Origin: Anaeramoeba flamelloides
Taxonomy: Eukaryota; Metamonada; Anaeramoebidae
DNA length: 64,000 nucleotides
Assembly (NCBI GenBank): GCA_027625915.1
Contig: JANTQA010000032.1
Span: 9,486,001-9,550,000, forward strand
Direction: 5' to 3'
Under the pieces are notes generated by a model. It saw nothing but the letters and a program-made list of their open reading frames with translations, did no database searches and was not told where the DNA came from. This document shows, in pieces, positions 1-10,462 of the stretch (position 1 is the first letter of the stretch; each line of letters opens with the position of its first letter). A program made the translations under genes and the position numbers.

Positions 1-214
1 AGCAAGGAATAAGACAAAAATAAATAAAATTTGAGCTATTTCTGGGCTAAGCTGTGATCTTTACAAATTCGTTAAATTCGAAGAATACTTTGTTCAATGA
101 AAAAACAAAATCTTAAAAAGTAAAATACTTTTTTTTTGAACAAGCCCAACAAAAAAAAAGAAAAAAAAAAAAAAAAATACTTTAAAAACAAACAAGATAA
201 AAAAGAAAAGAGTA

Positions 215-460
215 TTACTGTATCGAGTACAGTCCTAGATTTGAACCGTTCAAAGTCAAAGCTTTCTGAGCATCAATAGGCATTGTAAATTCTATAAAGG
301 CAAAACGTTTTGAATGGTTTGTATCTCCACAAAGCTTACAAGCAGCAATTGTTCCGCACGAACCAAAATATTGAAGAAGTTGTTCTTCGGAAATTGCAAC
401 ATCAATACTTGTAATAAAAACAGTACAGTGCATTTTGGAATTTTGGTAATTGCTTGACAT
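215..460 (-). CDS. RRM-domain RNA-binding protein exon (partial)
   Basis: This 81-codon reading frame starts at an ATG at 460 and is mostly one RNA recognition motif. The RNP2-like strand (CTVFITSID) is near residue 12, a helix (SEEQLLQYF) follows, and RNP1 is KRFAFIEF near residue 50. The segment CGTIAACKLCGD, together with RFAFIEFT, closely resembles the RRMs of the plant CID8-13 PABP-interacting proteins, whose motif is CGQVVDCRICGDPN. The frame stops at a TAA just after LGLYSIQ, so the last RRM strand is missing. Either the frame passes into an intron near the GT at about 226, or the gene is truncated at the window edge. RNA-binding is well supported; the exact family is inferred from motif likeness. 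A longer upstream Met in this frame adds only low-complexity F/L residues and was not used. Confidence 0.7.
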   Translation of the reverse strand: MSSNYQNSKMHCTVFITSIDVAISEEQLLQYFGSCGTIAACKLCGDTNHSKRFAFIEFTMPIDAQKALTLNGSNLGLYSIQ

Positions 461-1070
461 CGAAAGGTGGTTACTAATAAAAATTGAAAAAAAATTAAGT
501 CGAAGAAAAATAAAAAAATGGCTTGAGAAAGACAAAGCAAATGTTTCTGATTGTTGATGTTGGTTTATGAAAAAGAGAAAGCAAACCATTCTCCAAAATA
601 AATCTGTTTTTTTTAAGAGTCTACTGTTCCAAGAAAGATCTAATAGTGTTCCTTAAAAAATATATCAATGGGATTTATTTGATGCCATTAATCCATTTTC
701 TTCTTAAAAAAACAAAACCTTGTTTCTGAATATTAAACTGTTTTCAATCGATTTTATTAAAACAACTAAATTTATATGGCTATAAATCGAAAGAATTTCT
801 CGAATTCTTCCAGATTTTGGAATGAATCGCCACATTTACCAAAACACAAAAAAGTATTAAAATTTAAAATGAATATATAATTCTTATTGTTATGTGATAC
901 TAAAAAACGATGTATTTATTGTTTTATAAATTGAAGATAATTCTTATTCAGCTTCCAAAAACCATTTTTAAAAGAAAATCAACATTGTATTTAAGGGATT
1001 ATGAAAAGAGGTTGTTGTATTATTTCATTGGTCTAATTAAAGATTTAAGGACTAAGTTTACAATTGAAAT
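461..1070. other. Gene-free stretch beside family A copy 1
   Basis: No convincing gene is seen. A short coding-like patch lies on the minus strand at about 780-840 (CGDSFQNLEEFEKFF), but it has no start, no clear splice sites and no recognised domain. A plus-strand frame at 910-1143 encodes 77 residues, but its end overlaps family A repeat sequence and it resembles no known protein. Confidence 0.4.
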
Positions 1071-2210
1071 TCAAAGGAAACTGTCTTTTTGTCATGGTTT
1101 GGTGGTTGGTAGATCTCACAAATATTTATCAAGCAAGAAATGAGAAGTAAAAAATGAATATTATTCCCAAAATTTATCTCTGTACTTGTACTACAAAATG
1201 AAAAAAAAGGTTGGGAAAAAACGTCTTTTTGAGAAAATTCCTTCCTCTATGAAAAGATGATACCCTAAGATCTTGTTGGTAATTTTCTAATCAATTTTTT
1301 TTATGTAGTTCAATGATTTATATGGTATGAGCTATGCATACTTAAGGTCAAAATTAACAAAAATGGTAAAAATTTTGAGATTATTATTCATTGTTTTCTG
1401 AGTGAGGTTAAAATCGACTAAAATCTTCACAGTGTATTTGGTATTGAATAGAATCCCAAACTCACATTTTCCAAAAGAGAATGATTATATTTTTTTTTTT
1501 GAATGAACCAAAAATAAATTTTTTGTTAAAAAAAAAATGACTAATTTTTGTTAATTCAATTTTCATTTAGTTTGTTGGATGGAAAACCCCATAAAACTTT
1601 TACCAAAAAACTGAACACAAATTTCTATTTAAACAAAAACATTAGGTTTTAAGAGAAACCATACAAACAAAGAATTGTTACAAGAAAATAAATCAAAAGT
1701 TTGGATGTATTTGAACTGGAGATACTGTTCAAAATATCAAAAAGAATAAATACTATCCTTCAAAAACGTTCTAGGGAACTTCAACCCAAGAAAAAAATAA
1801 AAAGAACCAAACAAAAAAAAACTCAGAGAAAACCACAACCCCTATGTAAGGATTCGTGTTAATTTTTGAGATCAATAGAACAAATCAAGTAAATGATTAG
1901 TTAAAAATCAGAGGTAAGGAGATCTTTAGAGTTAGAGTTGTTTTTTTTAGAATTTTTGAAATGATCGCCATTTTTTTAGACAAGAAATTATCTGGTTATT
2001 TTTTTTTTTTTTTTCACCTTTCTTAATAAGGGTGCTCAAGTTTAGGTATCTCAAATTTCTTATTAATTTTTGAATAAAATAATACATAAAATGTTTTTTT
2101 AATCCAAATTGTTGAGTATTTCGATGAAATTAATTTCACAAGTTAAATGCAATTGGATCAAAAGGTCTTTAGATATAACTTGGTAAATTATCAATGTAGT
2201 AGTTAATTTT
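1070..2210 (-). repeat. Family A repeat, copy 1 of 3
   Basis: This is a diverged 1.1-1.2 kb repeat also present at about 20870-22060 and 50290-51470 in the same orientation. Shared landmarks, in order, are GGTTGGTAGATC near 1105, AAGGTTGGGAAAA near 1210, TTCAACCCAAGAAAA near 1780, and AGGGTGCTCAAGTTTAGG near 2030. All three copies keep a fragmentary minus-strand coding pattern, with FEI..LEHL-like and later KSFEEF-like segments. The family may therefore derive from a gene or a transposon ORF. This copy is heavily interrupted. Confidence 0.6.
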
Positions 2211-2374
2211 TTATTTTCTTTCTTGGGTTTTGATTTTTTAAAAGCTAAGTATCATATTGTTTATTTACAATTGAAATTAATAGTAAAACAAATTATTATA
2301 AAAGGTAAAAACTATTTAAAAATTAATTAGGATTATGTGTTAAAAAAATTTTCAAAAAATTGAAAATTCATTTT

Positions 2375-2930
2375 TTAAGGGAGAAGTAGCCATAAAGCAA
2401 AAAGTTTCAATTTTTAACATTTTCAAATAAGATGAGAAAACACAGTTTTTTACTTTCATTGTGGCTAGTTACTTTGTATTTTCAAAGTCACTTTTTATAA
2501 ATAATTTTTCAATTTTTTATAAAAAAATAAAATTAAACACCACAAATAGAATGTCAAGTTGAATTATCTAATCTATTTCGATAAAAAGTAAATTGTTATC
2601 TTTTTTTCATTTCTCCACATACTTTTTTGGCATTTTGTTTTATACTTTTGAAAAAATATGAAATTATTTTGAAGGAAACTCTTTCAATAATGATAATTTA
2701 AGTCACTCTTATAACAATAAACAATACAGACTAAATTAAATTAGATATTAACAAAAAAGCGAAATTGGTGACATTGTGTAGACAATATTACTCTAATTAT
2801 TCTTACATAAAATGTTACCAGTAATACTAAGGATCAGATCAAAAAAAAAGAATTAATATTTAATCTTATTGAATATCATTTTATATGTGACCAGATTGTG
2901 TTATAAATACAATACCAGAAATTTTTATAT
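2375..2930 (+). repeat. Family M element left end (degenerate)
   Basis: TTAA followed by GGGAGAAGTAGCCATAAAG at 2375-2395 matches the left end of the better-preserved element at 31418. The similarity continues as a stretch reading GATGAGAAAACACAGTTTTT and later ACCACAAATAGAATGTCAAG, which corresponds to CCACAATAGAATGTTGAG in the other copy. No matching right end was found, so this copy is truncated or broken up by the insertions that follow. Confidence 0.45.
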
Positions 2931-3312
2931 AGTTAAAATAGTTGACAGAATAACTATACAAACTTTTACTTCAATTTGGAACTGATTTTGATTTAACAAC
3001 TATTTTTTATTTTTTATCTTTTTTGTTTTATTTTCATTTCCCCTTTTCTAGTTACAAAATATGTTTCTTTAGATTGGGGAATTTTTTTTCAATGGTTGTT
3101 ATAAGGTTAAAAGTTGAATTTGTTCAAAATAGAAAAATCATTCACAATTAGTTGGTGATATCTAATCATTTGATAAATCTATAAGTGTTGGTGAAATTCT
3201 AACAAATTTACCAATACAATTTTTTTATTTCATCTCATTTCAACATTTTTGGATATATGGATTTTTATTTTTTCGTTTTATATTATTTTATTTTATTTGA
3301 ATATAAATGATT
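2930..3312 (+). mobile_element. Family B MITE-like element, copy 1
   Basis: This is one of six copies of a roughly 540 bp non-coding element. Diagnostic internal parts are TTTTCATTTCCCCTTTTC, AGAAAAATCATTCACAATT, and GGTGATATCTAATCATTTGA near 3155. The right part abuts the Tc1/mariner element at 3314. Its GATCGATC core has decayed here to GATAAATC. No ORF is present. Confidence 0.5.
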
Positions 3313-3313
3313 A

Positions 3314-4379
3314 TAAACTCAATTCCAAAAATTGGGGCACCCCTTCAAAATCAATTTAATACCAAGAAAAGTCATATTGTACTCTTAAATAGAAACATTA
3401 GATATTAATAATGAATGTAAATTATTTTAAAGTTAATTATTTATCATTATTTTTTGGATTTTTGATTTTCAATAATTTTTTTGATTTTTTTTGTATTCTT
3501 TTTTTTCAAATAAAAAAAAAAATTTTCTTTTTTTTTACAAAACTTTTTGAAAATCTCAAAATCACTTTAAAATGAAATTTAAAAGTTTTCATTCTGATCA
3601 CAAAAAAATATTTTTTTTTTTCTCTCAAAAAGAAAAAAGATTCTTTTTTTATCGAGAAAAAATTTTTTGAAAAAAAAATCATGATATGGGGTGCTAGAGC
3701 ACATTGCCTACAAACAGACCTTATTATCATTAATGGAAGTGTGGATACTGAATGTATTATTAATGATATTATCAAAAAAATCAAATGTAATTCAACTCGC
3801 TAATTCAGAATAAGGTGAATTGAAACGGATTTTCCAAAAGGATGGAGCTTGTCCACATACTGCAAAAAAAAACACAAACTTACTTAAATCGGGGATGTAA
3901 TGTTCTGGACCCTTGACCCCCAATTCCACAAATTTAAATCCAATTGGGAATTTATGGATAATTATGGATACTAAACTGAAAAATTGTAACCAAAAAAAGA
4001 AGAAGAATTTTTAAAATTTTCACTAATGTATGGAATACTTTGAGTTGGGAAACCTAAGATAATTAGTAAACTCTATATTTAAAATAATAGATTTAGTTAT
4101 CAAAAGACAAGCTGAATCTATTAATAGTTTTTATTAGATTTTTCTTTCAATAAAAATGGATTTTTTGGTAACTGTGTTCCAAAAATAGGGGCACACTTTT
4201 TTTTATTTTTTCTTTTTTATTTTTCGAATTGAATTTTAAATTTACTATAAAATATATAAATAGTATTAATTAAATATTTTCCGGTCTTTTATTATTTTAA
4301 TGTTTAAGTATTATGTATTTTGGAGTATATTTTTATTAATGCATTTTTTTTTATGTTCCATTTTTTGGAATTGAGTTTA
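3314..4379 (+). mobile_element. Degenerate Tc1/mariner DNA transposon
   Basis: Inverted ends TAAACTCAATTCCAAAAA (3314) and its complement ending at 4379 are flanked by TA on both sides (3312-3313 and 4380-4381), the classic Tc1/mariner target duplication. Inside, plus-strand frames retain transposase: MIWGARAHCLQTDLIIING at about 3680 matches the family segment IMVWGxxSxxGxxxLxxI. QKDGACPHTAKK at about 3835 and LTPNSTNLNPIGNLW at about 3915 match DGAPxHTA and SPDLNPIENLW. The segments lie in different frames with internal stops, so the element is dead. Its N-terminal DNA-binding part is not recognisable. Confidence 0.85.
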
Positions 4380-4566
4380 TATAAAAACAATTATACTGTA
4401 TAACCTAAATAAAATTGTATCTGAAAATTTGTAAAATTCAAAACAAGGTGATTATTTTTTACCTTTTTTTGAATATGTTTTTTTTCCAAATATATGTAAT
4501 TGGTTAATTTTATTTTAAAATACTATTTTTAAATTGGGATTGTTGAATTTGGAAAAAAAAAGAAGA

Positions 4567-4722
4567 TTAAAGTTTCAATGTTTGAGTGAGTATTAAGTAT
4601 TTTTTTATTATTGAATATTTTCTTGAAAAAAAGTTAAAAAGAATATTTTGCTCATATTTATATAAATCCATTATAAAAGGCATTTCATAGTCCCAATTTT
4701 CTTTATGATTATTTGGTTTTTG
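4567..4722 (-). CDS. Possible terminal exon, unknown protein
   Basis: On the minus strand the last 50 or so codons before the stop at 4567 read like real protein (WDYEMPFIMDLYKYEQNILF, then NFFSRKYSI). Upstream the frame dissolves into poly-F/K sequence across an A tract at 4790-4815. The pattern of hydrophobic and charged residues is faintly like the start of an RGS-type helical domain, but this is too weak to name. The stretch from 4380 to 5525 holds nothing else recognisable. Confidence 0.25.
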   Translation of the reverse strand, partial: QKPNNHKENWDYEMPFIMDLYKYEQNILFNFFSRKYSIIKKYLILTQTLKL

Positions 4723-5525
4723 AAGATCTTTTTTTATTTTCCCGATCATCTTTTGTAAAAAAATAAGTATCAAAAAAAAGAAATAAAAAGAAAAAAAAAA
4801 AAAAAAAAAAAAAAACAAAAATTTGACAAAGAAAAATTTGAAAAACAAAAGAAGAATTTGCAAAATTAGAAAAAATGATTCTGATCCAAAAATTTGAAAA
4901 TATTTTTTTGATAAGAATATCTGGAATAAAATCCTCAAAACAAGTTTCTTTAACTTTATTAAGTGAGTCAAAATTATTGAAAAATAGTTTCTTTTTTAAT
5001 ATAGTAGACAACATTATTTTTTTTTTACTCATTGGAGCCAGACTTTACAATTCTTTACATAAATTGGCCAATTGCAAAGAATTTGCTCCAAATCTTCAAT
5101 GACATCTAATTTTTAGTGTCTTTTATTTTTTTGGATAATTTACAAAAGTTTCATTAATCTTTGTTCCTAATACAAGAATATCTTTTTAGATTTTTAGATG
5201 ACATTAAAACAAATTTCCTTATTATTTAACATTTATCATGATGCAATATAATATTAATTAATATATTTTATTGTATCATTTATCATCAAAAAGAAGATCA
5301 GTTCATTAAAAGCAATTGAATAAAATTATTTGAAACTATAAAGAATAAAAAATCCAATAAAAGAAATTTTTCGAATATTTGATTTCAAAACAAAAGGAAA
5401 AAGCAAAATTAAACGCAAAGGAAAAAGAAAAATTTTAGGAAATTATTATTAATTCTTATTAATTATAAAAGTTTTTTTTAATTAAAAAGAAAAAAAAACA
5501 AAAAACAAAAATTCAAATCTGATTG

Positions 5526-6629
5526 TTAGTTTTTATCTTTCTTTTTTGATTTAAACTTTGAACCAAATTTGGAAAATTTACTTCGTTTTGAAGAATTTTT
5601 TTGCTTTTTTTCTTTAATAATTTCTGTATTCTGATTTTTTTCTGAATTTTTTGGAGAAATTGGTGTTTGTGTCTGCTTTTGCGTTTGTGTTTGCGTTTGT
5701 GTTTGTGTCTGTGTTTTGGATTGTATTTGCGTTTGTGATTTTATTTGCGTTTGTGACTGTAATTGCGTTTGTGATTGTGATCGATTATTTCTTGACATTT
5801 TTTTATAATAATCTAAAAGAGGTGATTTAGTATGATTCGTTTCTTCAAATTCTTCGGTTATGACTTCATAAAATTGAAGGGAATTTGTGTAATCATAAGA
5901 AAAATCAAGACTCAACCAAGACATTTCACAGCAAATGGTTTCAATTATATTTTCAAGTATCTTGGGCGCTTCCCTTTTTGAAGATTTTTGTGATAATAAA
6001 GAAATTTGCTCTTTGACTTCTTCCAATGGCATTAATTCATTTTCCATCAATGAAGTAATCATTTTTTGATGATTTTCTAATTGGCTTTGATCTTGATACA
6101 TTTTTTCTAATAATGTGTTTTTATATTTAATTAGTGGATGCGGGGAATAATAAAAAAGTGGTTTCATTTTTATGATCTTGTCTTCTTTGCAAGTATCCTC
6201 AACATCGGATGCGGGCTCTTCAATTATTTTTGCTTTCCTCTTTTTGAATTTATCATCATCAAAAAAATCCTCTCTTGCTCGACTCAATTCGCTTGTGCTA
6301 CTATCGTTATCAAAAAACAACTCTTGGCTTCCTGAATATGTCATCCTAGAAAAGCTTCCATTATTTGATAAATCAAAGGAATCAACTGATGCCCTTTCAG
6401 AACTTACACTGAGATTATCTTTGCTTATCGAATTCTGGTGTTTTTCATTCTTCATTATTGTTGAGTTCATTGATTCGTTGCTTTCAAATTTTTGAATTGT
6501 TACAGTCAAATTCCCATGTTCATTTTCGGTTTTATTGATACTGCAATAAGATTTGTATTCCTCGGGAATTTCGATTTCCTTTTCAAAAACAAAATCTTTG
6601 CATGCGTCCCAATATGAATAAAATAAAAT
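5526..6629 (-). CDS. Unknown QT/SK-rich protein, 3' exon
   Basis: This is a long open frame of about 367 codons, open up to a stop at 6645-6647. The only upstream AG in position is at 6630-6631, which makes 6629 the likely exon start. There is no ATG at its head, so the gene is incomplete here. The protein begins ILFYSYWDACKDFVFEKEIE, then has a Ser/Asp/Glu-rich region, a predicted helical middle (KPLFYYSPHPLIKYKNTLLE and following), a strongly biased QTQTQ/QSQTQ segment (about 50 residues) and a basic Ser/Lys tail (SKRSKFSKFGSKFKSKKKDK). The tail could act in nuclear targeting or membrane contact, but this is inference. No family was recognised. Upstream exons were not found in 6630-7170. 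Confidence 0.6.
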   Translation of the reverse strand: MLFYSYWDACKDFVFEKEIEIPEEYKSYCSINKTENEHGNLTVTIQKFESNESMNSTIMKNEKHQNSISKDNLSVSSERASVDSFDLSNNGSFSRMTYSGSQELFFDNDSSTSELSRAREDFFDDDKFKKRKAKIIEEPASDVEDTCKEDKIIKMKPLFYYSPHPLIKYKNTLLEKMYQDQSQLENHQKMITSLMENELMPLEEVKEQISLLSQKSSKREAPKILENIIETICCEMSWLSLDFSYDYTNSLQFYEVITEEFEETNHTKSPLLDYYKKMSRNNRSQSQTQLQSQTQIKSQTQIQSKTQTQTQTQTQTQKQTQTPISPKNSEKNQNTEIIKEKKQKNSSKRSKFSKFGSKFKSKKKDKN

Positions 6630-7170
6630 CTTTTGTAGTTTTTGTTATTTTGATAAAAATTTTTATATTACAATTAATTAATAATAATAAATAATTTAAA
6701 AAAGAATTAAATTTGATAAAAAGTTAATTCCAAAATTAAAAAGTAAAAATTAAATTTTGAATTTGGATATCCAAATAAAAACAATTGACTTCCTTTTTAT
6801 TGTTTTTCAATTTACTCTAATTGAGTTTCCTTTTTTTTCTCTAAAAAAGTTTCCTTTTTTTCTCAAATAAAAAAATTTTTTTTTTTTTCATTAAAAAGTA
6901 GATAAGAAGAAAAATAATTAAATAATGTGGTTCTAATTTGGTAAGCAAACTATTGAAGAAGAGAATTGGTGGTGTCAATTTAGCTTTTTCTGATATGAAG
7001 TTGAATTGAACTTGAATCAACTTCTGTCAAGTTCTGTAATTACGTAAACTAGTGAAAATGATGCTGGTAAAGTAAAGACTTATGCAAAAGTGTGTATTAT
7101 ACCAGTTATTATTTTTTTTTTGACAAAAATTTTTAACATAAAAGGAAAACAACTAACAACTCATTAAATA
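6630..7170. other. AT-rich stretch, no gene seen
   Basis: This is probably intron or upstream sequence of the QT-rich gene on the minus strand. It has poly-T blocks (6828-6890) and a more mixed-composition patch at 6930-7110, but no open frame with coding character and no repeat shared with the rest of the window. Confidence 0.4.
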
Positions 7171-7174
7171 TTTG

Positions 7175-8900
7175 GGTACAAAACAGAACTTTTAATTAAG
7201 TTTATACTTTTGCCATTTTTTTTTTATCTCTTTTTCTTTCTTGCTTTTCTTTCTCTTTTTCTTGTCTTTGTTTAAAAATTAAATTTTTATTTTTATTTTT
7301 TAAAGAAAAGTTATCCTCTGAGCTATATTTTTGCCTACCTTCTATCTAGGATAATAAAACTCAAAATACAAGTCTAGAAAGTGCTGTCAAGTGTCGTAGA
7401 GTGCCTAGGTTTTTCAGAATTCAAAAGAATATAGTAAAATCAATGATTTCACTCAATTCTCTTACATTCAAGAAAACCTAATGGCGGTTTTCTTGACTTT
7501 TCTGTTTTATTTGTTAAGTGTTCTAGGTTTTTTTGAGGTTTTCTATTTTATTTGTGAAGTGTTATAGGTTTTTTTTACTTTTCTATTTATTTATGAAGTG
7601 TTCTAGTTTTTTTTTTTACTTTAGAAATAAACAGAAAATTTATTAAAATTTTCGGTTTATTTCGAAAAGTAAAAAAAGCCTAACGAAAATCAATAGATTT
7701 TCCGAATAAAATAGAAAAGAATCTATCAAATATTCCCGAAAATACCCGAAAATTTTTTAACTACGAAAAAACTCGTTTTAAACAACTTCTAAGAAGCCCT
7801 AGTGCCAATATACTCAGTTTTAAGGTAAATTTATAATTTTATGGTATAAAAAAAATTTTTTTGTCGGAAAATATCAAAATTCAAAAAATTTAAATTTTAG
7901 GGTATAGTATTCAACCCATTTTGTGTGAAAGGGGTTGGTATCTTAGATGACTATAACATTTCTGATCATTTCAAAATGGTATTAACGAAATGAGTGAACA
8001 TGTACCTGTTAAGAAAATTTCTAATTGTGTATCATTACCCATAATTTTGTAATCTTAAATACGATGTAAAAATAACTGCATAATATCTAATCGTACTATA
8101 CATACCCATATCCTACTCAAGGTTACCCAAGCAAAACCTTATTTTAACTTTCCATTCCATAAAAGAAATTGATTTAACCAAAATATACAAACATGCACCA
8201 TACCGAAACTAACACAGCCCATACCAAACCCAAGAATACCCTGACATACATATTTACTTACCCTAATAACTCAAATATACTCAAAATGTTCCAAAAAACT
8301 CTTTAGAGGGGCTTAAAATAGAAAATTCAAATAATATATTTTGTCTGAAAGTAAAATTGTTGTTTTACCGTTAAACTGAGTATATTGGCACTAGGATTTC
8401 TTCGAAGTTTCCCATAACATGTTTTTATATGGTTAAAAAATTTTCGGGTATTTTCGGGAATATTTCAAACACCCAATAGAAAACCTCAAAAAAACCTAAC
8501 GAAAATCAATAGATTTTCCAAATAAAATAGAAAACCTCAAAAAAACCTAACGAAAATCTATCTATTTTCCAAATAAACAGAAAACTCAAGAAAAGCTAAC
8601 GACGCTTTTCCATAATTCAAAAGAATAGAGAAAAATCAAAGATTTTACTCAATTCTTTTAAATTCTGGAAAAGCCAATGACGATTTTTTTTTAATTAGAA
8701 AAATTAAAAGAAAATTTCAAAAATTTTCTTTTTATTTCTCTAATTAAAAAAAAACCTAACGAAAAGTGCCCCATGTTTTTTTCACGTTTTGTTTTTGTTT
8801 CGAAAATTCATTGATTTTCTAATCAATACAAAAATTAAAAAAAAACTAAAGGCAAAGAGAGGATAATTTTGTTGAATTGCCTCTCTTCATTAACAATAAA
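7175..8900. repeat. Family C hairpin-chain repeat, copy 1
   Basis: The left portion (TTAATTAAGTTTATAC, then TATCCTCTGAGCTAT near 7311, then GTCGTAGAGTGCC near 7393) aligns with 59560-60115. After it comes a run of short palindromes, each with arms of 15-25 nt. Examples are AAAAGAATATAGTAAAATC paired with a GATTTCACTCAATTC arm near 7425-7460, an AAACAGAAAATTTATT arm with its mirror near 7630-7665, and two more at 8610-8680 and 8695-8755. Linkers are the recurring CTAACGA and AAAACCT. The chain is split by the foldback at 7725-8475. A GAGAGGATAAT near 8857 may be the inverted right terminus. Confidence 0.65.
7725..8475. mobile_element. Foldback element nested in repeat C
   Basis: This element has long inverted arms. 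AAATATTCCCGAAAATACCC and the following bases (7728-7761) are mirrored at about 8437-8470. CTAGTGCCAATATACTCAGT (7799-7822) is mirrored exactly at 8373-8396. Total arm length is about 100 bp with some mismatched stretches between. The 540 bp interior has no ORF. It contains AACCCATTTTGTGTGAAAGG and a C-richer stretch at 8100-8290. The arrangement fits a non-autonomous foldback or MULE-like element; the family assignment is not secure. Confidence 0.6.
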
Positions 8901-9312
8901 ATAATAAAATAAAATTGATTTCCTTTTTAAAAGCAGTTTTTTGTCTATTCGAAATGATAATAATTCCCTGTTTTTTGTTTTGAATTTTTTCTACGTTTGT
9001 TGTATTAATTTTTATTTTTAAAATTGGATTGACCTTTATAATGAATTTTCAGGTATATTAAAGCTATTTTAAAAAAAGTGATGAATAAAAGTTTTATAAA
9101 GGAATATTCAAATTAATTCAAAGAGTGAATCAAATAGTTTGAGTAACACCGTTTTAAATCTTTTAGTGCCCACTTTTTTTAAAACAGTTGTATAATTGGG
9201 AATCAATAATTTGAATTTGATAATTATGTTTCAGCTATTTCTTAAAAAGCAGGGCAAAGTTTATTAAAATATCTTTATCAACACTAATTCTGATACAACA
9301 AACTGAAATTTC

Positions 9313-10462
9313 AAAATTTTTGAGACACAGTTATAACAGTTAAAAGAATCACAATAATACAAATTTATTTAAAATTGAAAATAATTTTGATTTTTTGAAA
9401 TATGAAAATCTTTTTTTCATTTTTTAGTTTTTTGTTTTCATTTCATTTTTTGAATTATGTAATTTGTTTCTGTAGATCAAAATTTTTTTCAAAAATTGAT
9501 ATTCGGTTAAAATTGAGTTGTTCCAAATAGAAGAACTCAAATAAAATTAATTGGTAGTATCTAACGATTTCTTTGATCGATCAATATTCCTAATAAAATT
9601 TAAACAAATATAGCAATATCTTTTTTTTTGTTATCTCCAAAATTTTTAACTCACCAATAATTTATTTGTATTGATAATTATTTATTTTTTTGTTTTGTGA
9701 GTATTGTAATTTATAAAAAAGTGTTAACATTTCAGTTAGTGAATGGTTATAATTTGGGTATTTCTTCTTGAATGTATTAAATAAGATTTTTTTTTTTCAA
9801 AAATTGTGAATTTTGGTGTGTTAAAAATTTTGAATTGGGATTTAGTTTTGATTTTACAAACTATTTCATTTTTTGTTTTTTTTCTTTTTTGTTTTCATTT
9901 CCTTTTTTCCAGTTTAATAATCTGTTTCGTTAGATCAGGAATTTTTTTTCGATGTTTGATAGAAGGTTAGCATTTGAGTTTTGTTAAATAGAAAAATCAC
10001 AGGCAATTAGTTGATGGTATCTAATCATTTGATCGATCAATAATTGTTTAGTGAATTCCAACAATTTTTTTTTTCTTTTTTTTTTTTAGAAAACTAAATT
10101 AAGATTCAAATACTTCTGATGACTGCATCTGTTTAGATACTCTTTGAATTAGAAGTCTCAAATTTCATCACTTCAAAATTCTCTCTTTAACAGATTAGAT
10201 GAAGTCTCATCTAACCCTTAACAATAAATCCCAATATATTTTTTTGTTACGCTGCTTTCTCCGTTATTTTTAGACACACAGTTTTTTTTTTTCTTTTGAT
10301 TTAGAATTTTTTTCTTTTATTTGTTTTGTAAATGAAAAATAAACTTTAACATTTCAATTAGTTAGTGGCTCTAATTTAGTATTTCGTATATAAATTCTTT
10401 TATAAGATTTGTTTTTAATTTAAAAAATTGAATTTTGATGTGTTTTAAAAATTTTGAATTGA
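9313..10462 (+). mobile_element. Two adjacent family B elements (copies 2 and 3)
   Basis: The first copy runs from about 9313 to 9846 with Tc1-like inverted ends: TTTCAAAATTTTTGAGACAC on the left, and the complement of CAATTCAAAATTTTTAACAC on the right. The second follows directly to about 10462 and ends with the same right terminus (GTGTTTTAAAAATTTTGAA). It lacks a clear left end of its own. Both carry TTTGATCGATCAAT (9578 and 10027) and the TTTTCATTTCCTTTTT type block. No coding sequence is present. Confidence 0.6.

Noticed and set aside
218-250. A tRNA T-loop-like GGTTCAAATC near the left edge
   Set aside because: It is part of the RRM coding exon, and no cloverleaf can be formed around it.
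4709-5102. Overlapping ORFs on both strands around the A tract at 4790-4815
   Set aside because: Mostly homopolymer-driven, with no domain and no start context; only the end at 4567-4722 looks possibly coding.
6138-6495. Plus-strand ORFs inside the QT-rich gene
   Set aside because: Antisense to a longer and better supported minus-strand frame.
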